Positions 1 to 8,945 of a stretch of 64,000 nucleotides of DNA are shown here, piece after piece. The position numbers and the translations under genes were made by a program. The stretch spans positions 186,001 to 250,000 of the forward strand of contig NZ_FQWB01000001.1 in NCBI RefSeq assembly GCF_900129545.1. The letters are read 5' to 3'. The notes under the pieces were generated by a model. That model searched no databases. It saw only the letters and a list, made by a program, of their open reading frames with translations, and was not told where the DNA came from. Origin of the DNA: Flavobacterium fluvii (GTDB lineage: Bacteria; Bacteroidota; Bacteroidia; Flavobacteriales; Flavobacteriaceae). Within the stretch, counting starts at the first letter, position 1. Each line of letters begins with the position of its first letter.

Positions 1-1701
1 CACAATTGCGATTTATTTTACGGAGCTGCAGGCGGTGATGCCGATCAAGCCAAAGGTGACGGCGCAATGGATTGCAAAAAATCAACTTATGTAACGTTCT
101 CCTACAATCATTTCTTGGATTCAGGAAAATGCAATCTTTTGGGATTAAGTGAAGGAACAACAGCTGGATTATACATTACATACCATCATAACTGGTATGA
201 CCACTCTGATTCTCGTCACCCACGCGTTCGCTATTATTCTGCCCACGTTTACAATAATTATTACGATGGTAATTCAAAATACGGAGCTGGATCAACATTG
301 GGTTCATCAGTATTTATGGAAGGGAATTTTTTCCGTAATTGCAAATATCCTATGCTTACTTCTATGCAGGGAACTGATGTATATGGCGGAGCAGAAGGCA
401 CTTTTTCAGGCGAAGCCGGAGGAACAATTAAAGCATTCAACAATACCATGAGCGGACAAACCCGTTATGTTCCTTATAATGCCACTACCTATCCTGTCGA
501 ATTTGATGCCATTGAAACTTCAACCAGAGGAGAAGTGATTAGCAGTAGCATTACTTCTAAATCAGGAGCCAATGCGTACAATAACTTCGACACCGACCCA
601 GCACTATATGTGAAAAATTTAACCATAGATGACCCTACAGTTGCCAAAAACAAAGTGATTCAATATTCAGGTCGTATTTCTGGAGGTGATTTAAAATGGA
701 CCTTTAACAATGCTGTTGATGATACTTCGTCTGAAGTAAATGCCGCATTGATGACCGCTTTAACTACTTATACCTCTGGATTGGTTTACGTACAAGGAGA
801 AAACACTCAGACACTAACTTCCACCAGCAACACCAACCAAACGGTGGCTAGTGGCACTGCCATTAGCAACATCGTATATACTTGGGGTGGCGATGCAACC
901 GATGCCAATGTACCTGAATTGACAGTATTGAATGCAGCAGGAATTAGTGCCGTAAAAAATCTAGGAGCCAAAACAACCACCATCTCAGGAATTCCAACAG
1001 CTGACGTGTCTTTTTCAGTTGTTACTAACGGTACTTCTGGAACACCGGTAACACTAACTGGAACCATCGCAATTGGAAGCGCCACTCCTAGTGACCAAAT
1101 ACATAATTTCACTGCATCAGGAACAACTAATACATTCTATACCATTAGTGGAGATCTTTCAACTTCAAAAGGAACTGTTGTTTATGGAAGTTCAACACTA
1201 ACTCAGTGTATAAAAACAAATACAGCAGTCGCTATTACATATACAACTTCACAAGCAAGCACATTAATGTTATTATTTGCTACTGCAGGAAGTACAATAA
1301 AAATTGACAACACTACTTATACCGCTACGGCTGCAGTTGCACCTAATACTGGAGGGGTAATTACCGTTAATCTTCTTGCTGGCACTCATAATATTGCCAG
1401 AGGAAATTCTGAAAACGCCTTGTTTTATATGAAAACCTCATATACCACATTAGGTTTAAATGATAATACTGAAGTGGCTAAATTGACTTTGTACCCAAAT
1501 CCGGTTACCAACCAATTGTATTTTTCTTCTTCAGACCGGAAAATAAATACTGTTGCAATTTACAACTTGACGGGAGCTTTGGTAAAATCCATTTCGAATG
1601 CTGTAGATTATATCGATGTAAGCAACCTAACTTCTGGAGGTTATTTGGTAAAAGTGACAACCGACCAAGGTTCGTTTACCCAAAAGATTATCAAAAAATA
1701 A
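1..1701 (+). CDS. Pectate lyase (PL1) with T9SS sorting domain, 5' end cut by window
   Basis: The reading frame is open from base 1, so the true start lies outside the window; the first internal ATG is at 67. The protein should cleave homogalacturonan by beta-elimination outside the cell. The right-handed beta-helix core is visible, with the PL1 signature DSRHPRVR, whose arginine region holds the catalytic base in this family, preceded by a YHHNWYDHS stretch. After the helix comes a Ser/Thr-rich beta region of unknown role. The last ~70 residues form a type A T9SS sorting domain (LTLYPNPV near its start, GGYLVKV near its end, basic KKIIKK-like tail). It is the only plus-strand gene and the only protein here with a T9SS tag, so it is probably secreted or surface-anchored separately from the Sus-type enzymes. 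It converges with the minus-strand array. Confidence 0.9.
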   Translation, partial: HNCDLFYGAAGGDADQAKGDGAMDCKKSTYVTFSYNHFLDSGKCNLLGLSEGTTAGLYITYHHNWYDHSDSRHPRVRYYSAHVYNNYYDGNSKYGAGSTLGSSVFMEGNFFRNCKYPMLTSMQGTDVYGGAEGTFSGEAGGTIKAFNNTMSGQTRYVPYNATTYPVEFDAIETSTRGEVISSSITSKSGANAYNNFDTDPALYVKNLTIDDPTVAKNKVIQYSGRISGGDLKWTFNNAVDDTSSEVNAALMTALTTYTSGLVYVQGENTQTLTSTSNTNQTVASGTAISNIVYTWGGDATDANVPELTVLNAAGISAVKNLGAKTTTISGIPTADVSFSVVTNGTSGTPVTLTGTIAIGSATPSDQIHNFTASGTTNTFYTISGDLSTSKGTVVYGSSTLTQCIKTNTAVAITYTTSQASTLMLLFATAGSTIKIDNTTYTATAAVAPNTGGVITVNLLAGTHNIARGNSENALFYMKTSYTTLGLNDNTEVAKLTLYPNPVTNQLYFSSSDRKINTVAIYNLTGALVKSISNAVDYIDVSNLTSGGYLVKVTTDQGSFTQKIIKK

Positions 1702-1723
1702 TCATCTTCTCCAATAAATGAAG

Positions 1724-1754
1724 AACCCCGCTTAAAGCAATTTTAAGCGGGGTT
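1724..1754. terminator. Hairpin terminator between convergent genes
   Basis: A perfect 13-bp inverted repeat (1724-1736 with 1742-1754, core CCCCGCTTAAA) has a 5-base loop and A/T-rich flanks on both sides. It sits 23 bp after the lyase stop and 25 bp before the end of the minus-strand transporter gene. It probably ends transcription from both directions and marks the 3' edge of the long minus-strand array. Confidence 0.85.
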
Positions 1755-1779
1755 TCTCTTTTATAAAATCATAGAAAAA

Positions 1780-3051
1780 TCAGGAAACAACTTCGTCTCT
1801 ATCATCCTTTTTCCGCCAATAGTTTGCCAATAAAGAACCCGAAACATTCATCCAGGGACTAAACACGGCAGAGGCTAATCCCAACGTTGCCAATTTTCCC
1901 ATGGAACCAGCCAATCCCGAAGCCATTCCACCATTTTGCAATCCTACTTCAAAAGCAATGGTCTGGCTGCTTTTTACATCCAAACCACTTGCACGGCTCA
2001 GCCAATACCCAAAAAAGTAGCCCGCTCCGTTATGCAAAACCGAAGCCAGAAAAAGCAAAAATCCAATCTGGATTAAATTATCTCTTCCCGCTGCTGTTGT
2101 TACCAAGGTAAAATAGATAATTCCGAACATCGAGAAATAAGGCATAATTGCGTCTATTTTCGGCAATACTTTATACAATAAATGATACAACGAACCCACA
2201 ATAAATGCACCGCACAAGAAGTTCACGATTTCCAAGATATGAACAGCTGCACTGTCTTCGGCGAATTCGAAAGAATTACCAAAGAGCAAAACTATACCCA
2301 ACCAAAGCGTTGACAATATAGTCAAAACAACTATTTTTCTTTTTGCTCCAATTCCATAATTTTTCAAAACATCGTGTACCATTGCCGCAACGAGTGGCAC
2401 AAGTACAATCTTGATAATTTCCATCATCATGTTGAAAAAATGTACCTCAACCATAGTACCTGCAAATATTTTCATCAAGAACGGCGTCATAATTGGTGCC
2501 ATCAAGGTGGACATTGCCGTTACGGTAACGGATAAAACCAAATTTCCTTTGGCAATATAAGTCATCACATTAGAAGCCAATCCGCTACTACACGAACCAA
2601 TCAGGATAATTCCAGCCGCGATTTCGGGTTCGAAACCAAAAGTCTTGGCAATCAAAAAACCCATAATCGGCATAATGGTAAAATGTCCCAGCAAACCAAT
2701 CAGCACACCTCTGCCGGATTTTCGGATTCCAGTGAAATCCTCGATGCTCATTTGCGTTCCCATTCCGAACATTACCATCTGAATGATAATCAGGATGAGC
2801 CATTTGTTCCGCATATCGAAACTGCCCACGTGCAGGAAAAATTCCGGATACAACAATCCAGCACATACGGCAGTGATAATCCAAAAGGTGTATTGATAAC
2901 CACTTAAAATTTTAACATATCCAATTCCAACAGACAAACTAGCAAAAGCTAAAATGAGTGTTGTTTTCCAAAGGGAATCCACTTGTTGAAAAAGTCCAAA
3001 ACTGGTTATCAAGAAAAAGGCTAAAGCAAGCCAGAGAAAATATTTACGCAT
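1780..3051 (-). CDS. BASS-family (bile acid:sodium symporter-like) transporter
   Basis: A 423-residue integral membrane protein with about ten hydrophobic segments. The family hallmark is clear: SCSSGLASNVMTYIAKG followed by LSVTVTAMSTLMAPIMTP, matching the conserved crossover region of sodium:bile-acid/organic-anion symporters. It is the last gene of an operon with an Asp/Glu-racemase-fold enzyme (47 bp upstream), a four-carbon acid sugar kinase and a RuBisCO-like protein. That context suggests it moves a small sugar acid across the inner membrane, perhaps apionate or a related branched acid; import versus export cannot be told from sequence. The N-terminal ~80 residues hold two or three helices before the core domain. 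Confidence 0.85.
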   Translation of the reverse strand: MRKYFLWLALAFFLITSFGLFQQVDSLWKTTLILAFASLSVGIGYVKILSGYQYTFWIITAVCAGLLYPEFFLHVGSFDMRNKWLILIIIQMVMFGMGTQMSIEDFTGIRKSGRGVLIGLLGHFTIMPIMGFLIAKTFGFEPEIAAGIILIGSCSSGLASNVMTYIAKGNLVLSVTVTAMSTLMAPIMTPFLMKIFAGTMVEVHFFNMMMEIIKIVLVPLVAAMVHDVLKNYGIGAKRKIVVLTILSTLWLGIVLLFGNSFEFAEDSAAVHILEIVNFLCGAFIVGSLYHLLYKVLPKIDAIMPYFSMFGIIYFTLVTTAAGRDNLIQIGFLLFLASVLHNGAGYFFGYWLSRASGLDVKSSQTIAFEVGLQNGGMASGLAGSMGKLATLGLASAVFSPWMNVSGSLLANYWRKKDDRDEVVS

Positions 3052-3098
3052 AAAAAGGGTTGGTTAATTTGGTTGGTTAGTTATAGCAGAAAATCAAT

Positions 3099-3761
3099 TT
3101 AAAAATAAAGCTCCGCCAATTTTTTCATGGCAATGGCCGGACTTGCCAATATCGGCACTAGTTTTTCTTCGGCACTCAAACCATCGACAACTCTTGCCAT
3201 TGAGGCTTGCGCCAAAACGATCACATCAACTTCTTTCATTAATTCTTTCAAGGCTTTGGCTACCATTTCGTCGTGTTTGGCTGCGTCTCCACTCATCAAG
3301 GCTTCAAAAGCGCCTTCGCATAATTTGGAAGTAATAGTTGCATTTTTGCCTGCCAGTTCGGCTCTTCTTCTGACCAAATCACTGGTTGGTTCCAAAGTCG
3401 TGGGCAAAGTGGCAATAACACCAATTTTGTTGCTGATTTGCACCGCTTCATCCGCCATCGCCTGATCTACGCGAATTACCGGAACTGTTGCCAATGTTGC
3501 GGCCGTTTCAATTGCAACGCCAATGGACGAACAGGTTACCAGGATTACATCGGCACCCGCAGCTTCTGCAGCCTGAACGTGACTCACAACTCTCGCAGCC
3601 GTATTTGGCATTAATTTTCCTTTTTTAATCACGTCTTTTATCAAGCTGTCATCAACTATATTGAAGGTTTCCACTCCACTTAAAAACTCATTGCTTAATT
3701 GCTGAAACAACGGAACCAATGTTGCCGATGTATGTACGAAACCTAAAACTTTTGCGCTCAT
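3099..3761 (-). CDS. Asp/Glu/hydantoin racemase-fold enzyme with one catalytic-site Cys
   Basis: A 220-residue cytoplasmic protein of the Asp/Glu racemase superfamily, which includes hydantoin racemase, maleate isomerase and arylmalonate decarboxylase. The first active-site motif is present (VTCSSIG, Cys77). At the second site, where racemases read roughly LGCT, this protein has LAQAS (about 183-187), so the second catalytic Cys is missing; Cys148 lies elsewhere. A two-base racemization is therefore unlikely, and isomerase- or decarboxylase-type chemistry fits better. The ATG overlaps the stop of the upstream sugar-acid kinase by 4 bp (ATGA), so translation is probably coupled. The context points to metabolism of a sugar acid, not of an amino acid. 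The exact reaction is unknown. Confidence 0.75.
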   Translation of the reverse strand: MSAKVLGFVHTSATLVPLFQQLSNEFLSGVETFNIVDDSLIKDVIKKGKLMPNTAARVVSHVQAAEAAGADVILVTCSSIGVAIETAATLATVPVIRVDQAMADEAVQISNKIGVIATLPTTLEPTSDLVRRRAELAGKNATITSKLCEGAFEALMSGDAAKHDEMVAKALKELMKEVDVIVLAQASMARVVDGLSAEEKLVPILASPAIAMKKLAELYF

Positions 3762-5137
3762 AATTTTTCTCCTTTTAATACTTTTATAAAATAATCGGCG
3801 GTGCCTACTTGGCCACCTTTAAAATTCATTTCTATTCCATTTACCCATTCATTATCCGAAACTGCCTTGCAAAGCGGCGCTCCCGGAGCCAATGGCGCAA
3901 TCATTTTCAATGCCAGAATATCCAATTCGGATGCAGCATAACTTGACGTATCGCCACCTGCAAAAAGGATTCTTTTAAGTGGAACAGCTTTTAGCACTTC
4001 TTTGGCAATTTGTCCCAAAACACTGCCATAAATCGAACTACATTGTTTCTGAATCTCATTTGTCGTAAAACCTTTTGCCATAAAATAAGCTTCAGTTTCG
4101 GCAATACGAGGATCATTTGAACCTGTACTCGTGTGCAGAATCGTGCTTTTACCATTACTGAAATTTTCAATAATTTGGGCAACGGTTTTATTAATAATTG
4201 CCTCCTGATTTTGAATATCGACAGCCTTGCTTTCTAACGAAATTTCCAGAAATCCATTTTTTAGGGCATATTCAATTTGGCTGGATGTCACAGGAGAACA
4301 GCTTCCCGATAAAACGAGTATGGGCGAAACTTCTCCAGCCGATTCAAATGCTGTTTCATTTCCAATGACTTTTTTGTCCTTCCAATCCAACCCCAAAGCC
4401 ATTTCAATTCCGGATGAACCTACTGAAAACAATGTTTTTTCGGTTGCCAATTGGTTAAAAATACTCCCGATGGTTTTGAGATGATCCAAATTGAAACCGT
4501 CGAAAAACAGAATTTCGGCTTTGTTATCGGCAACTGCTTCGAGAACTGCTGATGAGCCTTTTTCAATGGTCGTTAAATTGACAAGACTTATGGGTTTCTC
4601 CGTTTGTTTTGCCAAATGTATCGTCAAATCACCTTCCAATGCAGGCGTAACAGGATGTTTACTCATCGATGGATGTCGGTCAATACGGTAAATTTCGCCG
4701 TTTCCGATAGTCCCCATTCGGGCAAACAGATTTCCGAAAACGCAAAACCGTCCCAAATGCGGTGCTGATGGGGAAACCAATACTGTTTTTTGATTGAAAA
4801 CCTCGCTTCCAATTTCGATTGCTTTTCCGATGTTTCCAACGTGTGGCGCAGAATCGAAAGTGGAACAGACTTTATAATGAAAATGTGCTGGTTCAAAACT
4901 TTTCAGGTTTTCGAAAGCCGGAAAAAGTTCCACTTTCATTTCTGAAGGCGACATCGATCGGCTTTTTCCAGCCAGACCAATTGCCTGAATTCCCGGAAAA
5001 CGATCTAAATCTTTTTGCCCCGGTTTTCGAAGAAAGAGAACGGTTTTCACTCCAGCCAATGTCAGGAATTCAAGGGCATCCGTAGAACCCGTGAAATCGT
5101 CGCCATAATAGGCTAAGAGCAATTTATCGCTCTTCAT
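3758..5137 (-). CDS. Four-carbon acid sugar kinase family (DUF1537), candidate 3-oxo-isoapionate kinase
   Basis: A 459-residue cytoplasmic kinase with both halves of the DUF1537 fold. The N-terminal substrate domain opens with YYGDDFTGSTDA (Asp13, Asp14). The C-terminal nucleotide domain has AGGDTSSYAA (from about 393), PGAPLC and FKGGQVG. Known members phosphorylate erythronate, threonate, 3-oxo-tetronate or, with a RuBisCO-like partner, 3-oxo-isoapionate (OiaK). Here the ATG overlaps the stop of the RuBisCO-like gene by one base (TAATG) and its own stop overlaps the racemase-fold gene. This tight link to a RuBisCO-like protein and a GH140 apiosidase in the same locus favours the OiaK role, but substrate specificity is inferred from context only. 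Confidence 0.85.
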   Translation of the reverse strand: MKSDKLLLAYYGDDFTGSTDALEFLTLAGVKTVLFLRKPGQKDLDRFPGIQAIGLAGKSRSMSPSEMKVELFPAFENLKSFEPAHFHYKVCSTFDSAPHVGNIGKAIEIGSEVFNQKTVLVSPSAPHLGRFCVFGNLFARMGTIGNGEIYRIDRHPSMSKHPVTPALEGDLTIHLAKQTEKPISLVNLTTIEKGSSAVLEAVADNKAEILFFDGFNLDHLKTIGSIFNQLATEKTLFSVGSSGIEMALGLDWKDKKVIGNETAFESAGEVSPILVLSGSCSPVTSSQIEYALKNGFLEISLESKAVDIQNQEAIINKTVAQIIENFSNGKSTILHTSTGSNDPRIAETEAYFMAKGFTTNEIQKQCSSIYGSVLGQIAKEVLKAVPLKRILFAGGDTSSYAASELDILALKMIAPLAPGAPLCKAVSDNEWVNGIEMNFKGGQVGTADYFIKVLKGEKL

Positions 5138-6378
5138 TATTTCGAAAATTTCTTTACCGATGCTGCAAATTCTGGATATTTCAAGGCCGTTTCTTCCACA
5201 GACAAACCGTCAACGGCTCCTGTCCAAGCTTGCTGTAACGCATTTACTCCGGCTTTTGGTCCCATTGGATGCGCCAAAATTCCGCCACCTGCCATATACA
5301 ATAAATCGGTGGTTTGGGTTCTTCGATACGTTTCTACGGCCTGTCCGCCCCATTGCCCCGAAGACACTACAGGTAAGATTTCGTTTCCTCCCAAAAAGGG
5401 TTTCAAACAGGATTTTATCGACGTCACCACCGAATCGTCCGATTCCCAAAATTTATTCTGGATTCCGTTTACGTGCAGTTGATCGACTCCTGCCAGACGT
5501 TGTATTTTTTGATAAGCAGGAAATTCAATTCCCAACAACGGATGTCGATTCAGCATTCCCCAACCGTTTCTGTGGCCGTGAATTACGAGTTCGCCCTGAT
5601 CACAAATTTTCTTTGTCCCCGAAAGCCCGACACTGTTGATGCTGATCATCGCACAGCTTCCTTCTTCTTTTACAATCAAATCGTATTTTCGTTGCATTTC
5701 GTCAATTTCATCGCTGATATTGAAGGCATACATCACTTTTTTACCTGTTTTTTGTTCGTTGTCACGAATGACTTTCATAATCGCTTTTACACGGTCATCA
5801 AAAAAAGAATTCGCAGCCGATCCCATCAATTCGTCGTCTTTGATAAAATCGATTCCGGCATCGATCAATGATTTTACCAAAGTGGCTGTTTCCTCCACAC
5901 TCATCCCAATACTTGGTTTTATAATGGTTCCAATCATTGGTCTGTCGGTTACGCCACAGGATAATTTGGAGCCTTTGATTCCGAATTTCGGTCCTTTGAA
6001 ATGATTTTGAAAAGAATCCGACACTTCAAAATCCATTAGTTTTAAACCGGTAAATTGTGTGATTTCGTATAAATTCCCTTGTAAAGTGCTAATCAAAACC
6101 GGCAGATTATAACCAAAGTTCTCTACCGACCAGCTTACTTTTACTCTTGCTTTCTGGTATTTTTTTCCGGGAATACTTCCTCCGGGAATGGATGGTTCGT
6201 CTGCCAAATCCAATAATTGAATATCTTCCACTCTGGCTGCAAAACGTTTTTTCAATTCTTCGGTTTCACCCGGAACAGAAACAAATGTCCCCGATGATTG
6301 CTCACCCGCCAAAACCGCCGCAGCCTGTTCTACTTCATAAGGCGTTTCGATAAGATATTCTGCAAAAACTCTTTCCAT
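5137..6378 (-). CDS. RuBisCO-like protein (type IV), candidate 3-oxo-isoapionate-4-phosphate decarboxylase or transcarboxylase
   Basis: A 413-residue RuBisCO large-subunit homologue. Retained sites include IIKPSIG (Lys154, equivalent to Lys175 of RuBisCO) and DFIKDDE (Lys180, Asp182, Glu183, the carbamylated lysine and metal ligands). Also kept are His267/His269-Arg in IHGHR, a loop-6-like Lys309, SSG (339-341) and GGG (364-366) for phosphate binding. Ser156 replaces Lys177, and Asn303 stands at a position that is His in RuBisCO, so carbon fixation is not expected. Published relatives paired with DUF1537 kinases are OiaX (giving L-erythrulose 1-phosphate plus CO2) and OiaT (giving 3-phosphoglycerate and glycolate). 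Sequence reading alone does not separate the two. It is first of the four tightly spaced cytoplasmic genes, 31 bp after a GH2 gene. Confidence 0.85.
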   Translation of the reverse strand: MERVFAEYLIETPYEVEQAAAVLAGEQSSGTFVSVPGETEELKKRFAARVEDIQLLDLADEPSIPGGSIPGKKYQKARVKVSWSVENFGYNLPVLISTLQGNLYEITQFTGLKLMDFEVSDSFQNHFKGPKFGIKGSKLSCGVTDRPMIGTIIKPSIGMSVEETATLVKSLIDAGIDFIKDDELMGSAANSFFDDRVKAIMKVIRDNEQKTGKKVMYAFNISDEIDEMQRKYDLIVKEEGSCAMISINSVGLSGTKKICDQGELVIHGHRNGWGMLNRHPLLGIEFPAYQKIQRLAGVDQLHVNGIQNKFWESDDSVVTSIKSCLKPFLGGNEILPVVSSGQWGGQAVETYRRTQTTDLLYMAGGGILAHPMGPKAGVNALQQAWTGAVDGLSVEETALKYPEFAASVKKFSK

Positions 6379-6409
6379 TATTCTGATTTAAAATTATTCT
6401 TTCATTATT

Positions 6410-8857
6410 TTATTCCACTTTCACGTCAATCGTTGACGGTGCAACTCCATTGGCTGCAGAAGCCTTTAACTGAATCTTTTCCTTCTTCCCATTCGACTGA
6501 ATAATCGCAATGCATTTACCATTAAACAACTTACAGGAATTAGATTTAAATGAATCTAAATTCGCCTGATAACCGTTGTCAACGCCAACCAATTTCCCTC
6601 CGCCCGTGACTTCAAAATGGATTAGGTCATTGGCGTTTGGAACTAAATTTCCGTCTTTATCTACTATAGAAACGGTCACGTAAACCAAATCATAAGTGTC
6701 ATTTTTAAGGGTTGATTTATCTACTTTTAAATCTATTTTGGAAGCTGCTCCGGCCGTATGGATTTCTTTTTCTAAAACCACTTTTCCGTCTTTTCTGGAT
6801 ATGGCTTTCAGCGTTCCCGGTTCGAATTTTACACGCCAAAAAATATGCAGATCATCATTTTGTTTTGCTTTTTTACCCAATGATTTTCCGTTCAGGAACA
6901 ACTCCACTTCATCGGCATTGTTGTAATACGCCCAAACATCGACTTCCTGCCCTGCGGTCCAGTTCCAATGCGGAAAAATGTGCAAAACGGGTTTCTTCGT
7001 CCATTCGCTTTGGTACATATAATAGACATCTTTTGGAAGTCCCGCCAAATCGATGATTCCGAAATACGAACTGCGCGCCGGAAATGGGTATGGATCGGGT
7101 TCACCGATATAATCAAAACCAGTCCACACAAAAGTACCAGCAATGAAATCGGAATTTTTTATCGCTTTCCAGCTTTCTTCGTGCGTCGAACCCCAAAATG
7201 ATTTTACATTATCGTAAGCCGAAACCGTAAAATCTGCATTGCCATCAAAGGTGGCTCCATATTTAACGGGCCACGCTTTAACCACGTCCGAAGGCTGGTC
7301 ATAATGTCCGCGGGTTTCGAGAGCAGAAACAGTCTCGGAAGCAATTATTTTTTGTCCCTTGAAACGCGTTGGAAATTCTTTGTAATCTTCGTGTTTGTAA
7401 TTGAATCCCAATAAATCCAAAGCTCCTGATTGATAAATAAAATTCTTCTCTGGAATATTTTCGGTCAAGGCACTTGTTATTGTACGAGTGGTATCCAGAT
7501 TTTTTACGATTTGCGCCAATTCTTTGGTAATCGCAATTCCGGTACTGTCGAATTGTTCTCTTATTTCGTTCCCAATGCTCCACATCATCACCGAAGGATA
7601 ATTGCGATCTCTCAAAATTAAATCTTCTAAATCTCTTTTGTACCACGCATCCCATTCTTTGTGAGAATCATTCTTTACTTTTGGTTTTTTCCAAACATCA
7701 AATGCTTCGTCTTGAACAATGAAACCCATTTCATCACACAATTGCATCATCTCCAACGAATGCGGATTATGAGACATACGAATGGCGTTGCAACCCATTT
7801 CTTTCAACAATGTCAATTTTCTGCGAACGGCGTGAATGTTTTCTACAGCTCCCAGAGCTCCGTTGTCGTGATGCAGACAGACTCCGTATATTTTGGTAGG
7901 TTTTCCGTTTAAAGAGAATCCTTTTTCAGCATCAAAAGAGAAAAATCGAATTCCTAATGGTGTTTCATAAGTATCCACTAATTTTTTATTCTCGTAAATT
8001 TTGGTAAGCACTTTATACAAATACGGATTTTCGGTATCCCATAAATTTGGCTTTTTCACTTCCAAATTATGTATTTTTTTAGAATTGGAATTGGCACCGA
8101 TTTTTTCTGTTGAAACTGCATTGGCTACTTCTTTATTTTTAGCGTCTACAATGGAGGTGACAAATTTGAATTCTTTTTCAGCATTTGCCTTGTTTTCTAT
8201 AGTCACTTCAAAATGTACCGATGCATTTTCTTTGCTGATTTTGGGAGTGGTTACATAAGTTCCCCAATGTGCTACGTGCAATTTTTCGGCAGCCACCAAA
8301 CGCACATTTCTGTAAATTCCCGAACCTGTGTACCATCTGGAATTGGGTTGAGCATCGTTATCGACTTTTACGGCAATAACATTTTCTTGTTTCCCGAAAT
8401 GCAGGTAAGGAGTCATTTCATAAGCAAAGGAAATGTATCCACTAGGACGCATTCCCAGCGAATGACCGTTGATGAATACTTCGCTGTTCTTGAAAACACC
8501 GTCAAATTCTATCGAAATCGATTTGCCTGCCCAATCTTTTGGCAAGACAAATGTTTTGCGATACCAGCCTTTTCCTGCTGGCAAAAATCCTTGCTTAGTT
8601 CCTGTTGGAAAATCTTTATTGAATGCGCCTTCAATACTCCAATCGTGGGGCAATTGCAAATTTTTCCAATCCGCAGTGCTGAAATCAGCATTGATTGCCT
8701 GTGGGTGATCACCTAATTTGAAGTTCCAGTTTTTGTTAAAATCTTCTACAATTCTGGCTTTTTTGGCTTGCGCGAAACTTGCTATTGAAAGCAATAACAC
8801 CAATACAATTTCTATTCTTTTTACCATTGTAATTATTTTTTTTACCATATAAGTCAT
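6410..8857 (-). CDS. GH2 beta-galactosidase-like glycoside hydrolase
   Basis: An 815-residue exported GH2 enzyme. Order: signal peptide (RIEIVLVLLLSIASFAQA), jelly-roll sugar-binding domain (~40-190, with LPHDWSIEG and SGIYRNVRL), Ig-like domain (~195-305), TIM barrel (~310-610) and C-terminal Ig-like/DUF4982-type domains. The acid/base is Glu431 in WSIGNE and the nucleophile Glu508 in IIASET. Three in-frame Met codons lie near the start; Met11 (ATG at 8827) puts the basic residues directly before the signal helix and is probably the true start. Substrate is uncertain: pectin loci use GH2 enzymes as beta-galactosidases, beta-glucuronidases and alpha-galacturonidases. It lies 31 bp upstream of the RuBisCO-like operon and may be co-transcribed with it. 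Confidence 0.88.
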   Translation of the reverse strand: MTYMVKKIITMVKRIEIVLVLLLSIASFAQAKKARIVEDFNKNWNFKLGDHPQAINADFSTADWKNLQLPHDWSIEGAFNKDFPTGTKQGFLPAGKGWYRKTFVLPKDWAGKSISIEFDGVFKNSEVFINGHSLGMRPSGYISFAYEMTPYLHFGKQENVIAVKVDNDAQPNSRWYTGSGIYRNVRLVAAEKLHVAHWGTYVTTPKISKENASVHFEVTIENKANAEKEFKFVTSIVDAKNKEVANAVSTEKIGANSNSKKIHNLEVKKPNLWDTENPYLYKVLTKIYENKKLVDTYETPLGIRFFSFDAEKGFSLNGKPTKIYGVCLHHDNGALGAVENIHAVRRKLTLLKEMGCNAIRMSHNPHSLEMMQLCDEMGFIVQDEAFDVWKKPKVKNDSHKEWDAWYKRDLEDLILRDRNYPSVMMWSIGNEIREQFDSTGIAITKELAQIVKNLDTTRTITSALTENIPEKNFIYQSGALDLLGFNYKHEDYKEFPTRFKGQKIIASETVSALETRGHYDQPSDVVKAWPVKYGATFDGNADFTVSAYDNVKSFWGSTHEESWKAIKNSDFIAGTFVWTGFDYIGEPDPYPFPARSSYFGIIDLAGLPKDVYYMYQSEWTKKPVLHIFPHWNWTAGQEVDVWAYYNNADEVELFLNGKSLGKKAKQNDDLHIFWRVKFEPGTLKAISRKDGKVVLEKEIHTAGAASKIDLKVDKSTLKNDTYDLVYVTVSIVDKDGNLVPNANDLIHFEVTGGGKLVGVDNGYQANLDSFKSNSCKLFNGKCIAIIQSNGKKEKIQLKASAANGVAPSTIDVKVE

Positions 8858-8877
8858 TTAAGTTTTAAAAGTTTTTG

Positions 8878-8896
8878 CACGCAGATTTAGCAGATT
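8878..8896. repeat. Short intergenic repeat, CACGCAGATT type
   Basis: The core CACGCAGATTTAGCAGATT in the gap between two GH2 genes recurs in variant form near 30345, 32350 and 36416. It does not code. Its role is unknown. Confidence 0.6.
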
Positions 8897-8945
8897 CTTT
8901 TTTACTATGACGTCTATCTTCTTTATTCTTTCTTCTATTCTCTTC

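Noticed and set aside
5137..6378. Genuine RuBisCO for carbon fixation
   Set aside because: Key residues such as Lys177 are replaced, and no small subunit or phosphoribulokinase gene is nearby.
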